From Gluconobacter cerinus (lineage in GTDB: Bacteria > Pseudomonadota > Alphaproteobacteria > Acetobacterales > Acetobacteraceae), in NCBI RefSeq assembly GCF_002723935.1, contig NZ_BEWM01000004.1, positions 400,775 to 464,774 on the forward strand: a stretch of DNA of 64,000 bases, written 5' to 3'. The position numbers were made by a program, and so were the translations under genes. Below the pieces are notes generated by a model. The model was not told where the DNA came from. It made no database searches and saw nothing but the letters and a program-made list of their open reading frames with translations. Each line of letters begins with the position of its first letter. Position 1 is the stretch's first letter. Positions 25,095-34,736 of the stretch are shown piece after piece.

Positions 25095-27116
25095 ATGGGC
25101 TCTGCCGACGGACTTGACCGGGTGAATGCCTACGGAGATCTGTCGGCCTTTTCCGACGCGGACCTGAATGACATCGCGATCGCAGCCGCTGCACTGTGTC
25201 AAACTCCCATAGCCCTTGTCAGTATTCTCGATCAGGACAGGCTATGGTTTTCAGCCCGTGTCGGTACAGACCAGCCCTTCGGTCCGCTTGCAAATTCAGG
25301 ATGTGGGCAAGTGATTGCCCGTAAGGTTCCGGTTGTTATTCCTGACATGCTGGCAGATCCTTACACCCAGAAGAACACACTTGTCTGCGGTGTGCCTGGA
25401 CTACGGTTTTACGCGGGCTATCCACTGTTCGATACCCAGGGAAGGGTAGTCGGTACCCTTTGCGTTGTCGATCTTGAAACACGATCTGATGGCTTGTCCT
25501 CACATCAGAAAGATGGTCTCGCTGCACTGGCGCGGCAGTCCATGCGTCTGATGGATTTGAGGCAGGCGTCAGTTACTCAGGAACGACGTTTTACGGCGCA
25601 GCAGCTTCGCAGCCAGCGTGCTGCGAAGCGGGTGCGGGAGGCCGAAGCAGAACGGCGCCATGCTCTGGAAAAATATGCTCTCCAACAAGCAGCGGGAGCG
25701 GCTGGCGGCATAGGCATCTATGAGTATGATCTGGTGTCGGGAGACATCACCGTGTCGCCCGAGGTCTGCCGGATTGCAGGCATCGATCTGATTCCTACTC
25801 TTTCGGCAGAGCAATGGATTGCCCTGATCCATCCCGATGACAAGGTGACGATCCCCACTCTGAACCGAATTCTTGAAGGAACTGCTCCTTTAAGGCTGCA
25901 GTACCGCATCCTTCGGGCCAGCGACGGAAAAGAGCGATGGGTTCTCCGTCAGGGTATTCTGGATCATGACGAAGCCGGACGCCCGATCCGGCTGATCGGA
26001 ACTCTTCAGGACGTTACACCCGAAAGAAATGCGACTGCCAGACTGACAACGCTTCTCGCCATTGGTGATGCCCTTCGGACTGCCGAAACGCGCCAGAAGG
26101 CCCTTCAGGAAACATGTCAGTTGCTTGGAAATCGCATTGATGCGCAGCGCGTTGGTTTCGCCCGCATTTCCATGCGGGAAGAGCGCTTCACTGTGGAGCA
26201 GAGTTGGTGTGCGGCTGACATGCCACCCATCAACGGGGAATTCTCATTCGAAGCCTTTCGGCATACGTCAGATTTCCTTCGCGGAGGTTCCGTCTTCATT
26301 CTGGATGATATCACCCACACATCTTGGATGAGTGTCGAACAGGCTGCCTATCAGTCCGTGAATGTCATTGCGCAGGTACTGGTCCCGAAAATAAGGGGAG
26401 GAGACCTGACGGGCTGCCTTTTTGTCCATAGCTCCCAGCCTCGAGAATGGACTGTGGACGAGACGTCTTTCATCCGCACTGCTGCCGACAGAATTTTTGC
26501 TGGCCTGGATGAGTGGGATACTCTGTCCCGCCAGGATCTGATTAACCATGAAATCCTTCATCGCTTGAAGAACACGCTCAGCATTGTTCAGAGCCTGGCC
26601 CATCAGGGTTTTCGAGGTGTTGAGGATCAGAGCGCGCTCACAACATTCACCGCGCGACTGATTGCGCTAGGTTCAGCGCATGATCAATTGATGAGAAGAA
26701 ACTGGCAATCTACAGACCTTGCCAGTCTGACAGTGGCAGTCATGATGCCGCTCGGCTTGGAAGGAAGGGTGAAAGTGAACGGACCTTTCCTTTGCCTGGG
26801 GCCCGATACGGCAACGTCCTTCTCGATGGTTCTTCATGAACTGGCCACGAATGCCCTGAAGCATGGCGCGCTGAGTGTCCCTGATGGGATCGTGAGTTTG
26901 AACTGGACGATCGAAGGGTATGGACCAGAGTCAGCTATGATGCTGACCTGGCAGGAAACTGACGGCCCATCGGTGACAATGCCAAACCGGACAGGTTTCG
27001 GAATTCGCCTGTTACAGGCTGGTCTGGGGCATCAGGGGAAGACCGAACTTTACTACGATCCCGACGGTTTACGCGTAGAAATGACAGCGTCAATCATTTC
27101 GATGGCCAGTCACTGA
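25095..27116 (+). CDS. GAF-PAS-GAF sensor histidine kinase, HWE type
   Basis: A 673-residue soluble sensor kinase. In order it has an N-terminal GAF domain (about residues 10-155, with ALVSILDQDRLWFSARVG), a short coiled segment, a PAS fold (about 200-315, ending PIRLIGTLQDVTPER), a second GAF (about 320-470), and an HWE kinase domain. The phosphoacceptor region is NHEILHRLKNTLSIVQ (His485 or His489; the HRxKN form points to His489). The N-box His581 is in HELATNALKHG, and the WxE motif is Trp619/Glu621. HWE kinases often feed the alphaproteobacterial general stress response or light and redox signalling. No response regulator is adjacent, so its partner lies elsewhere. There are no membrane segments. 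TTG 25089 is an alternative start. Confidence 0.88.
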   Translation: MGSADGLDRVNAYGDLSAFSDADLNDIAIAAAALCQTPIALVSILDQDRLWFSARVGTDQPFGPLANSGCGQVIARKVPVVIPDMLADPYTQKNTLVCGVPGLRFYAGYPLFDTQGRVVGTLCVVDLETRSDGLSSHQKDGLAALARQSMRLMDLRQASVTQERRFTAQQLRSQRAAKRVREAEAERRHALEKYALQQAAGAAGGIGIYEYDLVSGDITVSPEVCRIAGIDLIPTLSAEQWIALIHPDDKVTIPTLNRILEGTAPLRLQYRILRASDGKERWVLRQGILDHDEAGRPIRLIGTLQDVTPERNATARLTTLLAIGDALRTAETRQKALQETCQLLGNRIDAQRVGFARISMREERFTVEQSWCAADMPPINGEFSFEAFRHTSDFLRGGSVFILDDITHTSWMSVEQAAYQSVNVIAQVLVPKIRGGDLTGCLFVHSSQPREWTVDETSFIRTAADRIFAGLDEWDTLSRQDLINHEILHRLKNTLSIVQSLAHQGFRGVEDQSALTTFTARLIALGSAHDQLMRRNWQSTDLASLTVAVMMPLGLEGRVKVNGPFLCLGPDTATSFSMVLHELATNALKHGALSVPDGIVSLNWTIEGYGPESAMMLTWQETDGPSVTMPNRTGFGIRLLQAGLGHQGKTELYYDPDGLRVEMTASIISMASH

Positions 27117-27332
27117 AATTTGGAAGAAGTCGTCGGTTCCATAGTCTGAGGGCTATGGAAAATCTTACATTGTTCTCTACAGGCGCTCACTTGCGGAGAC
27201 TGCGCTGAGAGAGAGGCTGGTGATACAAACATAAACTATGACAAATAGAGCGGGCATCAGGTTACGCAGTTTTATCCAGCGCTCATAATATTGAGCACCA
27301 GATAAAAGCGCATACGTGGGTCTAAGAGCCCG

Positions 27333-28709
27333 TTAGCCGTGCGCGACGACGACCAGCTTGCGATTAACAAACTCCATGATCCCGAGGTCGCCCAACTCAC
27401 GTCCGTAGCCAGATCGCTTGACCCCACCAAAGGGAAGTTCCGGCGCTGTGCTGGTCCATTGGTTAATAAAAACCATGCCGGTTTCTATCTGAGAGGCAAG
27501 CTTCTTGGCGCGCTCATGATCTTTCGAGAAGACCGATCCGCCAAGGCCGTATGGAGAGTCATTGGCTAACGCAACCAGTTCGTCTTCGCTTTTCACAACA
27601 TAAACCTGCGCCACCGGTCCGAAGAACTCCGATTTAAACGAAGGGCTGTTCTTGTCGATACCGGTCAGAATGGTGGGTTCGTAGAAGAAACCGGTCCGAT
27701 CAGCGACCTTTCCGCCCGTCAGAACTTGAGCACCATGCTTCACAGCTTCGTCCACTTGCTTGGCGATTGTTTCCAATGCGGCCTTGGACGACATCGGTTG
27801 CAGCGTGGTTGCCGGATCCAGCGGGTCGCCCAAACGGGCTTTTTCAAACTCTGTTTTCAGGCCAGCAATAAACGCGTCTGCAACTTTCTCATGCACAATA
27901 AAGCGCTTGGCCGCGGTGCAAACCTGCCCAGCGTTTGAAAGCCGTGCTGCTGTGCCGATTTTAATAGCGCGGGCGAGATCGGCGTCATCGAGAACTGCAA
28001 AGATATCCATGCCACCCAGTTCAAGAGTGGACTTCTTTAGATGCTTGGCTGCGGTAGCCGCCACCGCTGCGCCAGCGCGTTCTGATCCTGTAAGCGCGAC
28101 GCCCTGCACTCTGTCATCACCAATGAGAGCAGCGACCTGGTCAGGCGTTATGAACAGGTTGACGCAGGCACCATCCGGCGCGCCTGCGTCACGAACGAGG
28201 CTTTCGAAAAGCTCTGCGCAATGCGGGACAATTTCCGCGTGCTTGATGAGAACGGAATTCCCTACCGCGAACGCTGGCGCAACAACACGGACCAACTGGT
28301 AAAAAGGAAAATTCCATGGCTCTACAGCAACGAGCGTTCCAATCGGCGCATTTTCGATCCACGCCTCTCCAAGAGATGTCTCGCAGGATGTGGGCTTCAG
28401 CTGCTCTTTCGCGTGATCAGCATAAAAGCGTGCAATACCGCCGCAGAGTTTGACTTCCTCTTTCGCGTCAGAAAACCGCTTACCCATCTCGATGCTCGCG
28501 GCATGCGCCAAATCATCAGCGCGCTCATCAAAGAGATCTGCAATTTTTGATAATACAGATAGCCGTTTCTCGATCGGCCCCTGACCCCAGTCAGCTGATT
28601 TGAAAGCTGCATCAGCTCTACCGAGAGCTTCGAACGCTTGCGCATCCGTGTGCTCAGGGTACGTTTTTACAGTTTGTTCGGTGAAAGGATTGACCGTCTG
28701 GTAAGCCAT
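27333..28709 (-). CDS. NAD(P)-dependent aldehyde dehydrogenase, succinate-semialdehyde (Sad/YneI) type
   Basis: A 458-residue enzyme of the compact YneI/Sad branch of aldehyde dehydrogenases. The catalytic Glu230 is in TLELGGMD and the nucleophile Cys264 in AGQVCTAAKR. The motifs PWNFPFYQLVR, FFGPVAQVY and PELPFGGVKRSGYGRELGDLG are intact. It oxidises a semialdehyde or small aldehyde to the acid. In this window it could take the semialdehyde produced by the pyrimidine pathway, but the genes are 16 kb apart and succinate semialdehyde is the family norm. Start ATG 28709 (MAYQTVNPF) has GGAG upstream; the frame opens 16 codons earlier. Confidence 0.88.
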   Translation of the reverse strand: MAYQTVNPFTEQTVKTYPEHTDAQAFEALGRADAAFKSADWGQGPIEKRLSVLSKIADLFDERADDLAHAASIEMGKRFSDAKEEVKLCGGIARFYADHAKEQLKPTSCETSLGEAWIENAPIGTLVAVEPWNFPFYQLVRVVAPAFAVGNSVLIKHAEIVPHCAELFESLVRDAGAPDGACVNLFITPDQVAALIGDDRVQGVALTGSERAGAAVAATAAKHLKKSTLELGGMDIFAVLDDADLARAIKIGTAARLSNAGQVCTAAKRFIVHEKVADAFIAGLKTEFEKARLGDPLDPATTLQPMSSKAALETIAKQVDEAVKHGAQVLTGGKVADRTGFFYEPTILTGIDKNSPSFKSEFFGPVAQVYVVKSEDELVALANDSPYGLGGSVFSKDHERAKKLASQIETGMVFINQWTSTAPELPFGGVKRSGYGRELGDLGIMEFVNRKLVVVAHG

Positions 28710-29027
28710 GATGTCATTTTCTCCGCTGACTGGTAATTGTCTGTTTCGGCTAATCAACCGCCCACAAACCGAAAACAGTCAGTTTCGTGATTTGCAATGA
28801 GGTCCAGTGAAAAAACGGACCTTTGGAAGCTGGATACTTAGTGAACGCTCCCAACTGCGCGAGAGTTCTGGAAAAAATGGAGATTGCTTGCGGGTATCCG
28901 ATCACAATTTTCTAGGCATCACGGCGGGGAAGCAGAAACCGCGTGCTGTAGCAACGGCAATGAGCGGGAAGACTATAGCATTCGCGTCGTCATCTCACCT
29001 TACCGTGAGCCGCATATTGCATTCAAT
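28710..29027. other. Intergenic region upstream of aldehyde dehydrogenase
   Basis: 318 bases between the aldehyde dehydrogenase start and the end of the DHA2 exporter gene, both minus strand. No ORF with a ribosome site, no clear hairpin and no repeat was found. It should hold the dehydrogenase promoter. Confidence 0.5.
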
Positions 29028-30476
29028 TCAGCTGCGCTTTCCTGAAATTTCTGCCCCGAGATCACGTGACATTTTCCAGAAACCAGATGTGCCAATCAGC
29101 ACGATCACAGCAGTCATCAGAAAGACCATATGCAGTTCGCGCAGACTGATTGAGGCGTGACCATACACGTGAGAGAGCATGGCAAGCCCGAAAGCAGTAA
29201 TGGCAACGCCCACAGTTGAGCCCGCCTGTCCTAGAATGGACATGATGGCAGCGGCCTTGCTCCTTTCGTTGTGACTGACATCCGCAAAGGCCATCGTCGA
29301 AAGACTGGTGAGCTGGAGCGAGCGACATAACCCCGCGACTACAAGGGAAAGACCTAGCAAGACTGGAGATGTCTGGGTGTTCAGCAAGGTAAAGGGGAGC
29401 AGCGACACCGCGACGAGTAAGCCATTGAAGAAGAGGACGTTCCGGAAGCCGCCCCACCGAATGATGGTAGACGTCCAGGGTTTTATGCCGAGATTGGCGC
29501 AGAAATAGGCCAGCAGCCATGTTCCGGCCTGCATGGGAGAAAATCCAAGCCCAAGCTGTAAAAACAGCGGAAGCAAAAATGGGGCAGAGGAAAATACAGC
29601 GCGGAAAATTAGCCCAGGGTAGAAGGCCGCATATCGCAGGCTGGCGCGTTTAAGAGGTTCCAGAGAAAGAATGGGAGTAGGGTGAGCTTTAAGATGACGA
29701 ACGGCTGACAGGCTGATGATGGCTCCTGCTATTGTAAGGCCACATGCAACAATCTGCTCCGTTCCCGTTTCAGAAATGCGCTGAAGGCCAGACAGCAGGC
29801 AGGTCAGACCTGTCCCGCAAAGCACAAAACCCTTGATATCCAGCTTTCCTGCTCCTTCCGCAGGTTCGGCAGGGACCACACGCAGCATGATCAGAACGGC
29901 TAGAATTCCGATGGGCAGATTAAGCCAGAAATTCCAGCGCCATCCGACGGTCTCGGTCAGATAGCCGCCTAGAACCGGGCCAATGATTGGAGCGGACAAA
30001 GCAGGCCATACAGTGACGGACTGCGCTTTCATCAGGTCGCCTTTAGGCGTGTGGCGTAGGATGATGGACATGCCTACAGGCATCATGACGGCACCGGCCA
30101 AACCTTGTCCGATCCGCGCGCAGACAAACATGGGAAGTGTCTCCGCCAGACCACAAAGCAGGGACGATAGCGTGAAAAACGCTACGGCCAGACACATGAC
30201 GCGCTTCTCACCAAACTTCATGGCCATCCAGGCAGAGATGGGTGAAATAGCAACCGACGCCAGAAGATATGCGGTCACACCCATCGAAAGATCAAGCGTC
30301 TTCACCCCAAAGGAACGCGCCATTGTTGGAAGGGAGGTGTTGATGATGGCTCCGTCAAGGTTCTGCATGAACGTCGCAATAGCCATGGTAAAAGCAATAA
30401 GCGGGGAGTAACGCAGAGCCTCTCCCGCGTCAGACTGAGCAGAAAAGGCCACGGTTTTATGAGATGTCTCCGGCAA
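29028..30476 (-). CDS. MFS exporter, DHA2 family (14-helix drug:H+ antiporter type)
   Basis: A 482-residue inner-membrane protein with about 14 hydrophobic segments. The DHA2 pattern is present: LDGAIINTSLPTMARSFG in helix 1, RIGQGLAGAVMMPVG in helix 4, and the motif C region WPALSAPIIGPVLGGYLTETVGWRWNFWLNLPIG. Such proteins expel drugs, dyes or organic acids using the proton gradient. The only start upstream of helix 1 is a TTG at 30476, and it is preceded by TGGAGA at a good distance, so I accept TTG. It is divergent from the tannase gene, with 551 bases between them. Confidence 0.86.
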   Translation of the reverse strand: MPETSHKTVAFSAQSDAGEALRYSPLIAFTMAIATFMQNLDGAIINTSLPTMARSFGVKTLDLSMGVTAYLLASVAISPISAWMAMKFGEKRVMCLAVAFFTLSSLLCGLAETLPMFVCARIGQGLAGAVMMPVGMSIILRHTPKGDLMKAQSVTVWPALSAPIIGPVLGGYLTETVGWRWNFWLNLPIGILAVLIMLRVVPAEPAEGAGKLDIKGFVLCGTGLTCLLSGLQRISETGTEQIVACGLTIAGAIISLSAVRHLKAHPTPILSLEPLKRASLRYAAFYPGLIFRAVFSSAPFLLPLFLQLGLGFSPMQAGTWLLAYFCANLGIKPWTSTIIRWGGFRNVLFFNGLLVAVSLLPFTLLNTQTSPVLLGLSLVVAGLCRSLQLTSLSTMAFADVSHNERSKAAAIMSILGQAGSTVGVAITAFGLAMLSHVYGHASISLRELHMVFLMTAVIVLIGTSGFWKMSRDLGAEISGKRS

Positions 30477-31027
30477 AAAAAGTCTCCAGAAGAGAAGTTC
30501 AGCTGATAGTCCGACTGGTTCGGAGAACGTTTTTGCCGGAAAATATGGGATCTGAGGAAAGCAGGCAGTTCACAAACCACGCTGTTTCAGACCGTGACCC
30601 AAAACTAATACAAACAAGATAAGTGGAGCCGGTCTACGGAAGCAGGGAAGGGTACCAGACTTTTGTGCAACATAAGGAAACTGTACCCTATGGCAGCGCT
30701 CGTCTCCATGAAGGCCATGGTTGATCCAGCGGACGCTTTCTTCCGAAATTGTAGAGTACTGGCCGCAATGGACGGATATTTGGCCATAAACAGGCTACCA
30801 ATCATCCAAAATCTACTCGTCATCCCGCCCACCCTCATTGGTGCTCCTACCGTTTGATGCCCCTTTCCGAAAAGCGAGACTGAAACACTGCATTGCAGCA
30901 CGGAACGGATCAAGGCTTTACCTCTTCAGCTTTGAGGTGTTCAGACTGCGTCGTGCTGTCTTGGGTTGCAGAGGCTTGATCTCTGGTACGCCGGACAACG
31001 CCAAGAAAGCAAAAAGCCGAGGACGCT
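30477..31027. other. Long intergenic region between DHA2 exporter and tannase genes
   Basis: 551 bases with G+C like the neighbours. Overlapping open frames exist on both strands (for example 30605-30913 minus and 30663-30857 plus), but none has a ribosome site or a recognisable protein. It may be a decayed gene or a long divergent promoter region. Confidence 0.45.
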
Positions 31028-32635
31028 ATGCCAATCATGCAATCACGCCGCTCTCGCCACACGCAATTGCCGCGTCAAATTCTGGCAACTTGTGCAGTGG
31101 GGGCGTTCTTCTTGGCCTCAGGGTCTCTGCTTTTGTCTTCAAAGGCGCGTGCTGCCAGCTGCGCGGATCTGGCTCGACTGGTACTTCCCAATGCGACCTT
31201 TACCAAGGTTGAAACCATAGACGCCGGAGAGTGGCACAGCCCGCAAACAAATCTGAGCCGGATCATGACAGCCCCCGGCATGAACCTTGCAGGACATCCT
31301 GTTCAGGCGGCCAATCCGGCATTCTGCCGTGTGGCTATGACGCTCCGTCCGTCTTCAGATTCAGCGATCCAAACAGAAATCTGGCTTCCGCTACAGGGCT
31401 GGAACGGAAAGCTGCTTGGGGTCGGAAATTTCGGATGGGCAGGCTCTCTCATGTATGACGGCATGGTGACGGGTCTGGGTGAAGGCTATGCTGTTGCAAG
31501 CACGGATACAGGCCATGACAGTTCTACGCCCGAAGGACAGGGTGGACGTTTCACGCTAGGCCATCCGGAAAAGCTGGTGGATTATGCTTATCGCGCTGAC
31601 CACCTGATGACGGTTATGGCAAAGCAGCTCGTCCGGCGCTTTTATGGGAAAGACGCTTCCCATGCATATTGGATTGGATGCTCCCTGGGCGGGTTGGAAG
31701 GCTTGATCGAAGCCAAGCGTTACTCCGATGATTACGACGGCATCGTTGCTGGAGCGCCTCCTAACCCGATTGTCAATTTCAATAGTGAGCAGCTCTGGGC
31801 AGGGTGGATGAGCTATCATGATCCCGCACTGCGTGTGGGGCGCGAGAAGTTCCAGCTTTTGAACCGCGCAGTCATGGCGGCATGTGCCTCTCCGGTCGGG
31901 AAAAGCCAGGGTTTTCTTGACGAGCCAGACAAGTGCAGGTTCGAGGCTAAGCAGCTTTTGTGCGAGGGAAAAAATACGAAAAGCTGCCTGACGGCCAATG
32001 AGGTCAAAGCGGTGGAGCAGGTCTATCGCGGCCCGATTGATCCCAAAACAGGCAAGGTTATCTTCCCCGGGCCTGCGAAGGGCAGTGAAGACGGATTTTC
32101 AGCGGATGGAAAAGCGTTTCCTGTGGCTCTCGATCTGTTCAGATATGCTGCTTTTCAGAACCCCGCATGGGACTGGACCACACTGAAGTGGGACACTGAC
32201 ATCGCCTCAGCAACCAGCAAGCTTGGCCCGCTGCTTCATGTCGATGACAATCTGACGCCCTTCTTCAAGCGTGGGGGGAAGCTGTTAATGTATATTGGCT
32301 GGAATGACGGGCATAACCCGCAGGAACTCGCCGGATACTATCAGGCCCTCATGCAGCATGCCGGACCAACAGGACAGAAGTCTGCTCGCCTCCTTGAAAT
32401 CCCGGGTATGGGGCATTGCTATGGCGGAGCAGGGTGCGACACGTTCAACAAGCTTGGCGCGATCGATGCGTGGGTCGTACGTCACGACGCTCCACAAACG
32501 ATTATTGCCTCTCGGGTCGAGAACGGGAAGATTATACGCACAAGACCGCTCTGTGCATGGCCGCAAGTTGCCCGATATGATGGACACGGCCCTATGACCA
32601 CGGCGGCCAGCTTTACCTGCGTTGTGCCAGAGTGA
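31028..32635 (+). CDS. Tannase/feruloyl esterase family hydrolase, exported
   Basis: A 535-residue alpha/beta-hydrolase with an N-terminal signal (basic SRRSRHTQLPRQ, hydrophobic core ILATCAVGAFFLASGSLLL, cleavage after SSKARA). The family CS-D-HC catalytic signature is complete: Cys218-Ser219 in GCSLGG, Asp427 in GWNDG and His463-Cys464 in GMGHCYGG. It would hydrolyse galloyl or hydroxycinnamoyl (ferulic, chlorogenic) esters from plant material in the periplasm or outside. The ATG follows GAGGAC at good spacing. It converges with the OprB porin that ends the fructose dehydrogenase operon. The exact ester is not predictable. Confidence 0.9.
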   Translation: MPIMQSRRSRHTQLPRQILATCAVGAFFLASGSLLLSSKARAASCADLARLVLPNATFTKVETIDAGEWHSPQTNLSRIMTAPGMNLAGHPVQAANPAFCRVAMTLRPSSDSAIQTEIWLPLQGWNGKLLGVGNFGWAGSLMYDGMVTGLGEGYAVASTDTGHDSSTPEGQGGRFTLGHPEKLVDYAYRADHLMTVMAKQLVRRFYGKDASHAYWIGCSLGGLEGLIEAKRYSDDYDGIVAGAPPNPIVNFNSEQLWAGWMSYHDPALRVGREKFQLLNRAVMAACASPVGKSQGFLDEPDKCRFEAKQLLCEGKNTKSCLTANEVKAVEQVYRGPIDPKTGKVIFPGPAKGSEDGFSADGKAFPVALDLFRYAAFQNPAWDWTTLKWDTDIASATSKLGPLLHVDDNLTPFFKRGGKLLMYIGWNDGHNPQELAGYYQALMQHAGPTGQKSARLLEIPGMGHCYGGAGCDTFNKLGAIDAWVVRHDAPQTIIASRVENGKIIRTRPLCAWPQVARYDGHGPMTTAASFTCVVPE

Positions 32636-32638
32636 AAA

Positions 32639-32673
32639 CTGAAATTCCTGAATTTAAAGAACGGGAATTTCAG
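32639..32673. terminator. Hairpin after tannase gene
   Basis: A perfect 10-bp stem, CTGAAATTCC with GGAATTTCAG, starting 4 bases after the tannase stop, in the gap between convergent genes. There is no T-run on the plus strand. Confidence 0.5.
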
Positions 32674-32767
32674 CCATAATACCAAATGATGGGACGCCGC
32701 TATGTCAGCTTTTGTCCCGTCATCTGGAGTGCAGAAAGCCAATATGGTTGAACCGAACTTCTGGTAA

Positions 32768-34225
32768 TCAGAAATTGGAAGTCAGCTGCCCTCCGATAAC
32801 AGCGGCGTCTTTGAAGGTCGTCGTAGCCCCTGGGCGTTGGAGATACTGAAAGTCTGCCTGCAACGTTGTACCTCGCATGAGATGGGTGCTGTAGAACGCT
32901 TCATACACATTCTCCCAATGCTGCACCCCGTAAACAGGGCCCCACTGATTATCCAGATAGGGCAGGCCAAGCGCGAGGGATGATTCCTGCTGAAGGGTGA
33001 CGGTATGGCTCATGTCCATATGCTGGAACATGATACCAGCCTGATCGCCACTTCGATGCCATGGCGTCCCGCTATCGACTATCCCGATCCACTCATGATC
33101 TCGCATGGCGACAAGATTGCCCTGCGCATACCCAACACCACCAATAAGAATAAGCCCATCAGTAACGCCGGGCCCATTGCGGACCAACATCTGGTCAAAC
33201 ATGAACCATGCGGAAGTCATCCCGGCCTCATAGCGACGCCCGAGGCCCGTCGCCTGAAAGGAGTTGCCGTTCACGTCCTCGTAAAGGTTCGGGTAACGCG
33301 AGTTATCGTACCAGGCGCCGAGCTTGTAGTTGCCTCGCAGTTTGTTCTTACCGAAAGACGGCATCCAGCCGATTTCAATCTGCGACGAGACTTTACCCAA
33401 TCCACTCTGAGCAAGGGCCCAGCCTGAAATGCCACCGTTGTAACTATGGGGCGAAACCGCGAAGACGCCTCCCATGATGTAAGTTTGCTCCGTCGGACGG
33501 AGACGCAGCACACCACCAAGGTTTCCGGAGGGCCAATCGCGTCCACCCGGGACGTATTTTCCGGGAGCAAAATTACTGCAAACGGATACGTTCATGAAGG
33601 AACAGGCGACGTAATCAAACGCAAAGAAGCTTCCCGTCGGAATATCACCAAGGGACAAAATGATGCGGTCATTCAGAAAAGACTTATCCGCATACATGGA
33701 GACAAGATGGGCAACCACGTTACCGCGGGCACCGTAGATCTGTTCAGGGTTGGTGACTGAATCGCCCAGTGTATGGCTGAAGCTGCGTCCATGGCCGTTA
33801 ATGACGAGAAGATGCGTCCAGAGACCCTTCACACCTGCAAGCTGCTGCCAATCCACATCCAGTTCGGCAGCCACCTGACCGGCCAGCACGTTATCCCGCG
33901 TGCGGCCACCCGTGACATTGGCCATGTATTCTTCATTGAGCGCGACGTTCAAATACATGCCGTGCTTTGTCAGCCATGTCTGCGCACCGCCCCAGTCTCC
34001 AAACAAATGAGGATTCCCATAAAGAGACGGGACGAGGGGACCGACCGCGAAGGTGCCCATGCCTTCCATCGCAAAAGCACGGGACTTGTAGGATTCAGGT
34101 GTTGCAAGGTTCTGGGAAGTTTCGCTCTGGGCGAGCGCCTGACGGCCGGGACCAACGATACCCAGGGCCGCGCACAGGAAAAAGCCAGCGAGTTTTTTCC
34201 TGTGCATTGGACGTCGGGTTTTCAT
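32768..34225 (-). CDS. OprB family carbohydrate porin, last gene of fructose dehydrogenase operon
   Basis: A 485-residue outer-membrane porin with a signal peptide (KKLAGFFLCAALGIVGPGRQALAQ). OprB-family features include GNPHLFGDWGGAQTWLTKHGMYLNVALNEEYMANVTGG, many beta-strands and a C-terminal ending GGQLTSNF. Its ATG overlaps the stop of the GlcG-type gene as ATGA, so it is the fifth gene of the fdhS-fdhC-fdhL transcription unit. OprB channels pass monosaccharides, so a role in letting fructose into the periplasm, where the dehydrogenase works, is a natural inference. Confidence 0.87.
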   Translation of the reverse strand: MKTRRPMHRKKLAGFFLCAALGIVGPGRQALAQSETSQNLATPESYKSRAFAMEGMGTFAVGPLVPSLYGNPHLFGDWGGAQTWLTKHGMYLNVALNEEYMANVTGGRTRDNVLAGQVAAELDVDWQQLAGVKGLWTHLLVINGHGRSFSHTLGDSVTNPEQIYGARGNVVAHLVSMYADKSFLNDRIILSLGDIPTGSFFAFDYVACSFMNVSVCSNFAPGKYVPGGRDWPSGNLGGVLRLRPTEQTYIMGGVFAVSPHSYNGGISGWALAQSGLGKVSSQIEIGWMPSFGKNKLRGNYKLGAWYDNSRYPNLYEDVNGNSFQATGLGRRYEAGMTSAWFMFDQMLVRNGPGVTDGLILIGGVGYAQGNLVAMRDHEWIGIVDSGTPWHRSGDQAGIMFQHMDMSHTVTLQQESSLALGLPYLDNQWGPVYGVQHWENVYEAFYSTHLMRGTTLQADFQYLQRPGATTTFKDAAVIGGQLTSNF

Positions 34226-34731
34226 TCAGTGCTCTTTGCCTTTGAAGTCTGCAGGAAGGTGGTGACTGTGGACTGAGCGAGATGAGCATCGGTTTCACCT
34301 TCGCCACCACTCAGACCAAGAGCCCCTACAAGTTCGTTGTTCACCATGATCGGGTATCCACCGCCGGCGGGAAGGGCATTCGGCAGCGTGCTGATCATGT
34401 AATTCCCGCTATTGAGGGCATGTTCCATGTCAGCAGTTGGACGAGCGAATGAGAGCGCGGTCTTGGCTTTGCGGATCGCCAGTTCGATACTCCCGAGTTG
34501 TGTCCCATCCATCTTCTGAAAAGACACCAGATTTCCTCCCGCATCAACAATAGCGATGGCGACACGGGCATGACTGGCCACCGCAAGCTTCTTGGCCTGA
34601 TCGATGAGGGTATTTGACGTCTCTAAATTCACGGTCAGGTCCTTCGCTGATGCAAGCCCCGTAAGACTTGCTGTTGCGATGAGAATACTTAGGACGGCGC
34701 CAATGGTCCGGCGCTGAAATAGTTTGTACAA
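34222..34731 (-). CDS. Exported GlcG/HbpS family (heme-binding-like) protein
   Basis: A 169-residue protein with a signal peptide (RRTIGAVLSILIATASLTGLASA) followed by one GlcG domain: ARVAIAIVDAGGNLVSFQKMDG, IELAIRKAKTALSFARPT, GGYPIMVNNELVGALGLSGGEGETDAHLA. The family includes the heme-binding HbpS, but many members have no known role. The start is a TTG at 34731, preceded by AGGGG inside the end of fdhL. No ATG exists before the signal peptide. It lies 5 bases after fdhL and overlaps the porin gene by ATGA. A link to heme supply or to the cytochrome subunit is possible but only inferred. Confidence 0.82.
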   Translation of the reverse strand: MYKLFQRRTIGAVLSILIATASLTGLASAKDLTVNLETSNTLIDQAKKLAVASHARVAIAIVDAGGNLVSFQKMDGTQLGSIELAIRKAKTALSFARPTADMEHALNSGNYMISTLPNALPAGGGYPIMVNNELVGALGLSGGEGETDAHLAQSTVTTFLQTSKAKSTE

Positions 34732-34736
34732 AACAC

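Noticed and set aside
30605..30913. 102-codon minus-strand frame in the DHA2/tannase gap
   Set aside because: No ribosome site, no recognisable domain, and overlapping frames on the other strand of similar quality.
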